A stretch of 5,600 bases of DNA from the NCBI GenBank assembly GCA_028287545.1, contig JAQBPL010000096.1:1-5600 (forward strand). Direction: 5' to 3'. Below the pieces are notes generated by a model. The model was not told the origin of the DNA. It saw only the letters and a list, made by a program, of their open reading frames with translations, and ran no database searches. This DNA is from Vulcanimicrobiota bacterium. GTDB lineage: Bacteria; Eremiobacterota; Eremiobacteria; Baltobacterales; Baltobacteraceae. The position numbers and the translations under genes were made by a program. Shown one piece after another: positions 1 to 5,246 of this stretch. Numbering within the stretch: the stretch's first letter is position 1; each line of letters opens with the position of its first letter.

Positions 1-536
1 TCGGTCAGAGCGACCTGATGCGCGTCGCGCTCGTGGCGAAATTCAAGGCCGCGAACCTGGACAACACGCTGCTCGTCCTCAACGGCGGAGCCGGGATCAA
101 CATGGGCGGCACGGCCAACTACAAGGGCGTCAAGATCGAGCTCGTCCCCGCCGTTCATTCGACCGCGTCCGGCTATCCCGCGGCCGGATTCATCATCGAC
201 GTCGGCGGCGCACGCGTGTACGCCTCGGGCGACACCGACGTGTTCGGCGACATGGCGCTGATCGGGAGCCGCTACAAGCCGGACCTTGCCATCGTGTCGT
301 CCGGCAACGGCGCGTTCACGATGGGTCCCGACGACGCCGCGCTCGCGTGCAAGCTCGTCGGCGCGACGCAGGCCGTGCCGGTGCACTATGCGCACAACCC
401 GCTGGTCCTCGGGCCGCAGTGCGGCGACCTGTTCGCGGCGGCGGTCGGGCGCGTATCGCCCTCGACACGCGTCACGCTCGTCAAGCCGGGCGCAACGACG
501 ACGCTGCAGTTCCCGACGAACCCGGCGCGCGGCTAG
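1..536 (+). CDS. UPF0173-type metal-dependent hydrolase (metallo-beta-lactamase fold), 5'-truncated
   Basis: C-terminal part of a metallo-beta-lactamase-fold hydrolase, probably cytoplasmic; the substrate is unknown for this family. The frame is open to the left edge, so the real start and the N-terminal HxHxDH metal motif lie outside the window. An internal ATG at 18 gives 172 residues but would lack that motif, so I treat it as Met inside the protein. Counting from it, the visible metal-ligand motifs are VPAVHS (His47), ASGDTD (Asp72) and VPVHYAHNP (His123). The FTMGPDDAA block (residues 100-108) is typical of the UPF0173/YtkL group, as is the GFIID strand followed by the GDT turn. The gene ends with TAG at 534-536 and converges on the - strand gene at 613-1095, with a 76-base gap. 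The family is fairly certain; a specific reaction cannot be given. Confidence 0.85.
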   Translation, partial: GQSDLMRVALVAKFKAANLDNTLLVLNGGAGINMGGTANYKGVKIELVPAVHSTASGYPAAGFIIDVGGARVYASGDTDVFGDMALIGSRYKPDLAIVSSGNGAFTMGPDDAALACKLVGATQAVPVHYAHNPLVLGPQCGDLFAAAVGRVSPSTRVTLVKPGATTTLQFPTNPARG

Positions 537-550
537 CATCGCCACGGAAA

Positions 551-581
551 TGCAAAAACGAGGGGCAACGACCGCCCCTCG
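551..581 (-). terminator. Rho-independent terminator of the acidic exported protein gene
   Basis: A perfect 8-bp GC-rich stem pairs 559-566 (CGAGGGGC) with 574-581 (GCCCCTCG) around a 7-base loop. Read on the - strand the second arm is followed directly by TTTTTGCA (558 down to 551), the U-tract expected of an intrinsic terminator. It lies about 30 bases past the stop of the - strand gene at 613-1095. On the + strand the stem is followed by CTTCGCGC, so it is not a convincing terminator for the hydrolase gene. Confidence 0.85.
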
Positions 582-612
582 CTTCGCGCTTGCCGTGTTT
601 CGGCAAAGCCGA

Positions 613-1095
613 CTATTGCGTGAAGATCGTCACCACGCCGTCGGCTCCGACATCGACCGCGACCACCCCCGCGGGATCGATGCCCAGGCTCTGCAAGTGG
701 TTGGCGAGCGTCGGCGAGTCGCCGCCGTACTCGCTCACCGTGACGGAGTTCAACGCCTGCTGCAGCGCCGTTGCGGTGCTCGGGTCGATGTTCTGCGCCA
801 CGCTGTAGCGCTGGTCGGCGCTCAGGTTCATGTCGCTCATCGAGACGACCGCGACGTCGCCCGCGCTGACGCTGCCCAAATTGACGAGCGCCTGCGTGTT
901 CGATTCGAGGTTCGCGGCGGCTGCGTCGAGCGGCGTCGTGTCGGCGGCAACGGTCATGTCCGTCATCACCGTTTCGTTGAGGACGCCCGACGGCACGCCG
1001 GTTGAATCGTCCTGCGCGACCGCCGCGGCGGGAATGCCCAAGCCGAGCACGGTCGCCGCCAAAGCCGTTCCGAGTTTGGTCGTCACATGTTCCAT
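613..1095 (-). CDS. Acidic exported protein of unknown function
   Basis: A 160-residue protein I do not recognise. Residues 1-27 look like a Sec signal peptide: Lys7, a hydrophobic Ala/Leu/Val/Gly stretch at 9-26 and an AVA|QDD signal peptidase I site after Ala27. No lipobox cysteine is present and the whole protein has no Cys. The predicted mature part (133 residues) is extremely acidic: I count 16 Asp/Glu against one Arg and no Lys. Residues 64-122 look helical and rich in Asn, Gln and Ser, and the C-terminus (140-160) alternates Val/Asp/Gly as a beta hairpin might. I chose ATG at 1095 because the signal peptide begins there; there is no clear Shine-Dalgarno sequence just upstream. The frame continues upstream without a stop, but that extension lies antisense to the dprA-like gene and is a GC artefact. 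The gene stands alone, divergent from the dprA-like gene, and ends at a good terminator. That it is a real exported protein is well supported; its function is unknown. Confidence 0.78.
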   Translation of the reverse strand: MEHVTTKLGTALAATVLGLGIPAAAVAQDDSTGVPSGVLNETVMTDMTVAADTTPLDAAAANLESNTQALVNLGSVSAGDVAVVSMSDMNLSADQRYSVAQNIDPSTATALQQALNSVTVSEYGGDSPTLANHLQSLGIDPAGVVAVDVGADGVVTIFTQ

Positions 1096-1219
1096 GGTGT
1101 AGGTATTGTGCCGCCGCAGAGCCGCACAGGAAATCCTCAGATTGGGGCCCGTATGAACTCTCGCCTCGTAAGTAAGGGGCGGCGATGAGCGCACGTCCGG
1201 CAGCACGGCAGGAAAGCAA
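1096..1219. promoter_or_regulatory. Divergent intergenic region, presumed back-to-back promoters
   Basis: These 124 bases separate two divergent starts and are relatively AT-richer in patches, so they must carry the promoter of the - strand exported protein gene and probably that of the dprA-like gene. I could not find a convincing -35/-10 pair on either strand. On the - strand TTACTT (about 1169-1174) and CATACG (about 1149-1154) are too poorly matched and spaced to call. CACAAT lies only about 10 bases before the ATG at 1095. Confidence 0.4.
1210..1216 (+). promoter_or_regulatory. Ribosome-binding site for the dprA-like gene
   Basis: AGGAAAG lies immediately upstream of GTG at 1220, with six bases between AGGA and the start codon. 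It decides the GTG start of the dprA-like gene over internal alternatives. Confidence 0.65.
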
Positions 1220-2032
1220 GTGAACCCCACCCGCGATTTGCCGTTGCTCGCCGCGTGGCGCTTGGGCGTTCCGCTGCGCCCGCTTCGTTCGCTCGCGCGG
1301 GGCGAGCACGGGCCGTTGCGCGTCTGGCTGGCCGCGGAATCGGCGTTGCGGCTCGCGGAGGCACGGCGCGACGCGCGCGCCGATCTCGCAACGCTGGAAG
1401 CGCTCGGTGCCCGGCTCGTCACGCCGTCCGACGCCGACTGGCCGGTGGGTTTTGCCGACTTGCGCGATCCGCCCGCGTTCTTGGCCGTGCGAGGTCCTCT
1501 GCCGCCGAGCGGCGTGGCGATCGTCGGCGCACGTGAGAGCGACGATCGAGCGCAGTCGTTCGCGCACGACTTGGCGGCGAGGCTTGGGCAGCCGATCATC
1601 AGCGGGCTAGCGCGCGGAATCGACGCGGCTGCGCATCGCGGCGCGCTCGATGCGGGCCTTCCGACCGTCGCCTACGTGGGAACCGGAATCGCGCGCACGT
1701 ATCCACCGGAGCATGTGGAACTCGCGGAGGCGATCGTCGGCGCCGACGGCGCGCTCGCGGCGGAGCGCGCTCCGCACGACGGCGTGACGCGCTGGTCGCT
1801 CGTGCGCCGCGACCGGCTGCAAGCCGCCCACGCGGCGGTAACCGTCCTGATCGTCTCCGATGCGGAGGGCGGGGCGATGCACACGATGCGCTTCGCCCGC
1901 GCCTGCGGGCGGCCGCGCTTCGCGCTGGAGACCGAAGCGAGCGGCAACGCCGCGGCGCTGCGAGAGGGAGCGCAACGACTTCCCTGGGACGTCGAGGAAG
2001 CCGCGTCGCGTATACTAGCGGTGCTGCCCTAG
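1220..2032 (+). CDS. dprA: DprA/Smf-family DNA-processing protein, short and diverged
   Basis: Cytoplasmic Rossmann-fold protein of the DprA (Smf) family. The characterised members bind incoming single-stranded DNA during natural transformation and load RecA onto it. The 270-residue protein starts at GTG behind an AGGA site. Residues 73-92 match the family entry segment (WPVGF...LRDPPAFLAVRG). The core follows: GVAIVGARE at 98-106, IISGLARGIDAAAHRGAL at 126-143 and VGTGIARTYPPEH at 153-165, all hallmark DprA motifs. The next region is diverged: the usual FPxRNRxIAGLS block appears as RWSLVRRDRLQAAHA (191-205), keeping the Arg pair but losing the Asn and Gly-Leu-Ser, and the SGSLITA segment reads EGGAMHTM (216-223). 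The protein stops soon after the core, so the C-terminal winged-helix (DML1-like) domain seen in many homologues is absent. The fold is secure; a genuine role in transformation is probable but not shown, as no com genes lie nearby. Confidence 0.88.
   Translation: MNPTRDLPLLAAWRLGVPLRPLRSLARGEHGPLRVWLAAESALRLAEARRDARADLATLEALGARLVTPSDADWPVGFADLRDPPAFLAVRGPLPPSGVAIVGARESDDRAQSFAHDLAARLGQPIISGLARGIDAAAHRGALDAGLPTVAYVGTGIARTYPPEHVELAEAIVGADGALAAERAPHDGVTRWSLVRRDRLQAAHAAVTVLIVSDAEGGAMHTMRFARACGRPRFALETEASGNAAALREGAQRLPWDVEEAASRILAVLP
2011..2016 (+). promoter_or_regulatory. Possible -10 element for the HemL-like operon
   Basis: TATACT, one mismatch from the TATAAT consensus, sits inside the last codons of the dprA-like gene, in an otherwise very GC-rich stretch. 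Transcription would begin near 2023, giving a short leader that contains the GGAGGA ribosome-binding site. The -35 region is weak: GGGACG or GACGTC around 1986-1993 keeps only the GAC core. Read-through from the dprA-like gene is an equally good explanation for expression downstream. Confidence 0.35.
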
Positions 2033-2049
2033 TCCCGTCGGGGCGTTCC

Positions 2050-2055
2050 GGAGGA
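2050..2055 (+). promoter_or_regulatory. Strong Shine-Dalgarno sequence without a normal start codon behind it
   Basis: GGAGGA is the best ribosome-binding sequence in the window. At the expected distance behind it lie ATC codons (2058 and 2061) in the frame of the HemL-like gene, but no ATG, GTG or TTG until GTG at 2094. An ATG at 2089 is in another frame. The codons from 2061 to 2093 (IVDTRPPRLDA) read as a natural N-terminus for this family. Confidence 0.55.
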
Positions 2056-2093
2056 AGATCATCGTCGACACACGCCCACCCCGCCTCGATGCC

Positions 2094-3350
2094 GTGCTCG
2101 CCGGCGGCGCGAGCTCGCCGGTCCGCGCCGGACGGCGCGTCGGCGGCGATCCGTTCGTGTGCGTCCGGGCCGAAGGACCGTACGCGTACGACGCGCAGGG
2201 TGACCGCTACGTCGACTACGTGATGGCGTACGGGCCGCTCTTGTTCGGCCACACGCCGGCGTTCTTGACGGGACTGGACGCGCTTGCCGCGCGCGGGGTG
2301 GTGTACGGTTCGACGACTCCCGACGAGCTCGAACTGGCGGCGCGCATCAATGCGCATTTGCCGTCGATGGAGCGGCTGCGGTTCAGCACGACCGGCAGCG
2401 AAGCCGTGCAGAGCGCGATTCGCGTCGCGCGCGCGTTCACCGGCCGCGACGCGATCCTCAAGTTCTCCGGCAACTACCACGGGCACTTCGATCTCGCGCT
2501 GCAGGACGCCGGCGCGTCGGCCGAGACGCCCGATGCGCTGCGATCCGGCATCCCGCATGCGGTCACGGGCGATCTCGCGGTCGCGCGCTACAACGATCTC
2601 GAGGACGTCGACCGGCATCTCGCGCGGATCGGCGGACGATTGGCGGCGATTCTGGTCGAGCCGATCTGCGGCAACATGGGCTTGGTAGAAACCGTGCCGG
2701 GCTTTCTCGAAGGGCTGCGCGCACGCGCCGACCGGCTCGGTGCCGTGCTGATCTTCGACGAGATTATCACCTGGCTGCGGCTCGGCCTGGGCGGCGCGCA
2801 GGGACGCGTCGGCGTCGTCCCCGACCTGACCACGATCGGGAAGATCCTCGGCGGCGGGTTCCCGCTGGCGGCGTTCGGCGGGCGGGCCGACGTCATGGCC
2901 GTTCTCGCGCCGGACGGTCCGTGCTTCACCGGCGGAACGCACGCGGGGATGCCGTTCGCCGCCGCGCTCGGGCTGCGCGTGCTCGACGAACTCGAGCGCG
3001 AGCCCGATCCGCTCGCGGCGACGGAGCGGCGCGCGCGCACGCTGGCCGAGGCGATCCGCAGCACGCTGCGCAGGCTCGAGCTCGACTACGCGGTGCTGCA
3101 GCTGGAATCGATCGTCGACTTCAAGTTTCGGGTCGGCCCACCGACGCGGTCCTACGACGACCAGCAGCGCGGCGACCAGCAAGCGTACGCCGCCTTCTAC
3201 CACGCGATGCGCGGGCGCGGCGTCTTGCTGCCGCCCTCGCACAACGAGGTGATGTTTCTCTCGACCGCGCACGGCGACCACGACGTGGCGCTCACCGCCG
3301 AGGCCGTCGACGCGTCCCTGCGCGAGCTGCGGGCGCGAGGGATCGTGTGA
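2094..3350 (+). CDS. HemL-like class-III PLP aminotransferase/aminomutase
   Basis: Soluble PLP enzyme (aminotransferase class III, fold type I) of the glutamate-1-semialdehyde aminomutase family. From GTG at 2094 it has 418 residues, about the usual HemL length. Family landmarks in order: GGASSPVRA (4-12), YGPLLFGH (46-53), TTGSEA (99-104), YHGHFD (128-133), VEPICGNMG (188-196), FDEII (221-225, with the cofactor-binding Asp222), IGKILGGGFP (248-257, Lys250 as Schiff-base lysine) and GGTHAGMP (280-287). Several departures from true HemL stand out: NSGTEA becomes TTGSEA, FDEVMTGFR becomes FDEIITWLR, and GTLSGNP becomes GTHAGMP. Catalysis by PLP is near certain, but a 2,1-aminomutase role in tetrapyrrole synthesis is doubtful; a related aminotransferase or mutase on another substrate is likely, so I give no gene symbol. 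The true start may be upstream, near 2061, where a strong ribosome-binding site lies. The stop TGA at 3348-3350 abuts or overlaps the pterin dehydratase gene. Confidence 0.88.
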   Translation: MLAGGASSPVRAGRRVGGDPFVCVRAEGPYAYDAQGDRYVDYVMAYGPLLFGHTPAFLTGLDALAARGVVYGSTTPDELELAARINAHLPSMERLRFSTTGSEAVQSAIRVARAFTGRDAILKFSGNYHGHFDLALQDAGASAETPDALRSGIPHAVTGDLAVARYNDLEDVDRHLARIGGRLAAILVEPICGNMGLVETVPGFLEGLRARADRLGAVLIFDEIITWLRLGLGGAQGRVGVVPDLTTIGKILGGGFPLAAFGGRADVMAVLAPDGPCFTGGTHAGMPFAAALGLRVLDELEREPDPLAATERRARTLAEAIRSTLRRLELDYAVLQLESIVDFKFRVGPPTRSYDDQQRGDQQAYAAFYHAMRGRGVLLPPSHNEVMFLSTAHGDHDVALTAEAVDASLRELRARGIV

Positions 3351-3352
3351 CG

Positions 3353-3598
3353 ATGGACGCGCCGGCCGGCTGGACGAACGACGGCCGCGCGCTCGTGCGC
3401 GCGTTCGACCGGAAGAACTTCGACGGGTCGATAGCGTTCGTGAACGCAGTCGCCGCGGAGGCGAACCGGCTCGATCATCATCCGGACATCGCGATCTCGT
3501 GGAACACGGTGACCGTTCGCACCTGGTCGCACGACGTCGGCGCGGTTACCGTGCGCGACGTTGCGCTCGCAAATGCCATAAATATGCTCGTCGATTAG
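3353..3598 (+). CDS. Pterin-4a-carbinolamine dehydratase (PCD/DCoH family)
   Basis: Small cytoplasmic enzyme of 81 residues that dehydrates 4a-hydroxytetrahydrobiopterin to quinonoid dihydropterin, the recycling step for aromatic amino acid hydroxylases. The family signature is plain: Trp7, then E..RLDHHPDI with His42, His43 and Pro44, Trp50 (ISWNTV), and TWSHDVGAVTVRD with His60, Asp61 and Asp69. It is shorter than most homologues (about 95-110 residues), mainly at the N-terminus. ATG at 3353 starts two bases after the stop of the HemL-like gene. An in-frame GTG at 3347 would overlap that stop as GTGA and add two residues. GAGGGA at 3337-3342 can serve either start, so translational coupling is likely. 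No aromatic hydroxylase lies in the window. PCD homologues without one occur in many bacteria, where roles in other pterin-type cofactors such as molybdopterin have been proposed. The family is secure; the pathway is open. Confidence 0.9.
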   Translation: MDAPAGWTNDGRALVRAFDRKNFDGSIAFVNAVAAEANRLDHHPDIAISWNTVTVRTWSHDVGAVTVRDVALANAINMLVD

Positions 3599-3646
3599 AG
3601 TCGTCCGGGCCATCTTCACACCGAAGTAAGATTCGCGTGCTACGCG

Positions 3647-5245
3647 GTGCGTGTGTTTACCACTACGCTCACTGCACGTCCGCGCGCGCTCGCAACGTTG
3701 ACGGCGTTCACGGCGGCGATGGTGACGCTCACCGGCGAAGGGCTCGCGCAGACGACCTCGCCGATTCCGTCGCCCTCGCCCTCGCCGTCGACCGCGCCGT
3801 CGACCGCTCCCCGACCAAGCGCGACGACGAATCCTTTCAGCTTCCGCGGGTACCTGCGCGTGTACGACTTCACGCGCCAGAACGCCAGCACCGGGATCGG
3901 CGGTGCCGGCCAGACGAACCAGCAGACGATCGAGCCCGGAATCAGCGTCCACGGCGACCTGCGGCTGAACAACTCAAATTTCACGGTCGGCGGCTCGTAT
4001 CTCTACGCCACCCCGTTCAACGGCTGCGCCGACCCGCGATCGCACTTGACCCCACCGTGCGGACTCAAGCGGCCGCCTGCCGTGAATCCCGATGACACCG
4101 TGCCCGGTTTCGCGCTGAACACGATCTACGAAGCCTACCTGCAATACAAGGATGAACGGCTCTACGCCAAGTTCGGCGACCAACTCATCACCACGCCCTG
4201 GGCGAACGCCGCGGATTCGCGGCTCAAGCCGGCCGCGTTCCGGGGTGCCGACGTCTCGTACACGTTCCCGAACCACTTCTCCGTCGACGTCATCGACATG
4301 ATTGAGTGGCAGAGCCGCACGAACTCGACGTTCAACTACAATACGCTGTTGACGTCGTTCAATGCCGGCTACACCGGAATGCCGCTGAACATCTTCTCTC
4401 CCGGGGGCAAAGGCTTCGAAACGCCCGGCTTCCAGTACGCCCGCGTCGGCTACGCCCACCCGTCGGGCTCCTTCACGTCGAACCTCTACGACTATCATTT
4501 CAGCGAGATCGCAAACCTGGCATGGTTCGATGCCAAGTACACCTTCGTCCACCAGAAGACCGCGCCGTGGCTGGCGGTTCAGGGCGGGTTCGAGCACGAC
4601 GTGGGCGGCTCAGTGCTCGGCCATATCGACGCGAAGGTCGTCGGTGCGCAGATCGGCGCTGTGGTCGCGAAAAATTTCACGCTCGCGATGGGCTACAACT
4701 TCATCCCGCGGCGTACCGAGACGCTCCCGATTCCGCCCGGGAGCACGTGCAGCCCCAATTTCCTCGTCACCTTCCAGCCGGGCGTGACGGTTCCGTTCGT
4801 CCTGCCTCTCAACGCGCCGCAGTGTGTGAACAACGGAAACGGTACCGCGACCTATTTTTACGGCGGCGTAGCGAGCCCATACACCGACACGTATGCCGCG
4901 GATCCGCTCTTCAGCACCAGCCTCACGCAAGGGATGGTGGATCGCCGCGCGCCGGGCGACGGCTTCAAGCTCTCCGCGACGTACGCGTCGACCAACAAGC
5001 GGCTCATCCTCTACGTCAGCCGAGCGTACTACAACTACGGCTTTACGCATCTGCAAGGCTGGCAGCAAACGTATGAGACCGATGCTGACGCGCTGTGGTA
5101 TGCGCAGCCGCTGCGCAGCAGGGGGCCGTACAAAGGGCTGCTCCTGCGCTATCGGTATGGCGCGCGCGTGTTCGAAAACACCTTCACGTACGGCGGCCTG
5201 CCGCTCTTCAAGTACAACCGGGCGCAGCTGGAGTACGACTTCTGA
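3647..5245 (+). CDS. OprD-like outer-membrane porin with Pro/Ser-rich linker
   Basis: A 532-residue predicted outer-membrane beta-barrel, probably a diffusion channel for small solutes. Residues 1-34 form a signal peptide (Arg11/Arg13, hydrophobic 14-29, GLA|QTT cleavage after Ala34). A low-complexity linker of Pro, Ser, Thr and Ala (35-62) follows. From about 64 to the end, amphipathic strands with many Tyr, Phe and Gly alternate with loops. YAKFGDQLITTPWANAADSRLKPAAFRG (173-200, shown here only as a landmark by its GDQL...DSRLKP core) and GPYKGLLLRYRYGAR (493-507) resemble OprD-family porins. The chain ends LEYDF, with the terminal Phe used as the barrel-assembly signal. Two close Cys pairs (127/138 and 368/393) lie in loop-like segments. 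The GTG start at 3647 is chosen because it precedes the signal peptide; no good Shine-Dalgarno is visible. It is 48 bases downstream of the dehydratase gene and may be co-transcribed. Barrel nature is secure; the OprD assignment is moderate and the substrate unknown. Confidence 0.85.
   Translation: MRVFTTTLTARPRALATLTAFTAAMVTLTGEGLAQTTSPIPSPSPSPSTAPSTAPRPSATTNPFSFRGYLRVYDFTRQNASTGIGGAGQTNQQTIEPGISVHGDLRLNNSNFTVGGSYLYATPFNGCADPRSHLTPPCGLKRPPAVNPDDTVPGFALNTIYEAYLQYKDERLYAKFGDQLITTPWANAADSRLKPAAFRGADVSYTFPNHFSVDVIDMIEWQSRTNSTFNYNTLLTSFNAGYTGMPLNIFSPGGKGFETPGFQYARVGYAHPSGSFTSNLYDYHFSEIANLAWFDAKYTFVHQKTAPWLAVQGGFEHDVGGSVLGHIDAKVVGAQIGAVVAKNFTLAMGYNFIPRRTETLPIPPGSTCSPNFLVTFQPGVTVPFVLPLNAPQCVNNGNGTATYFYGGVASPYTDTYAADPLFSTSLTQGMVDRRAPGDGFKLSATYASTNKRLILYVSRAYYNYGFTHLQGWQQTYETDADALWYAQPLRSRGPYKGLLLRYRYGARVFENTFTYGGLPLFKYNRAQLEYDF
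3770..3806 (+). repeat. In-frame short tandem repeats encoding the porin linker
   Basis: Hexamers TCGCCC, TCGCCC, TCGCCG and TCGACC (3770-3793) encode alternating Pro-Ser. They merge into two perfect copies of the 12-mer CGCCGTCGACCG at 3783-3794 and 3795-3806, which encode the Ser-Thr-Ala-Pro repeats. Both unit lengths are multiples of three, so copy-number change would alter linker length but not the frame. Confidence 0.75.
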
Positions 5246-5246
5246 T

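Noticed and set aside
559..581. The 8-bp hairpin as a + strand terminator of the hydrolase gene
   Set aside because: No T-run follows on the + strand; the run lies on the - strand side, so only the - strand orientation is supported.
533..1567. 344-codon open frame on the - strand overlapping the exported protein gene
   Set aside because: It is in another frame of the same strand, with Arg-rich composition, and runs through both the terminator at 551-581 and the signal-peptide-bearing gene, which is the better call.
2183..2192. Palindrome GTACGCGTAC-like sequence around 2180-2192
   Set aside because: It lies inside the HemL-like coding region, encodes the conserved YAYD segment and is short enough to arise by chance in this base composition.
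1599..3281. 560-codon open frame on the - strand
   Set aside because: It lies antisense to the dprA-like and HemL-like genes, is Arg/Ala/Pro-rich and shows no domain. Strong G/C third positions on the + strand explain the absence of stops.
2921..3352. N-terminal extension of the pterin dehydratase from an earlier in-frame start
   Set aside because: The extension overlaps the HemL-like gene over more than 400 bases, is Arg/Ala-rich junk in composition, and the dehydratase family needs only about 80-110 residues.
3615..3643. Possible promoter before the porin: TTCACA at 3615-3620
   Set aside because: The -35-like hexamer is good, but nothing resembling a -10 occurs at 16-18 bases; TAAGAT at 3627-3632 is only six bases away.
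3197..3952. 251-codon open frame on the - strand
   Set aside because: It covers the ends of three + strand genes with recognisable products, has Arg/Gly-rich low-complexity composition, no start context and no family resemblance.
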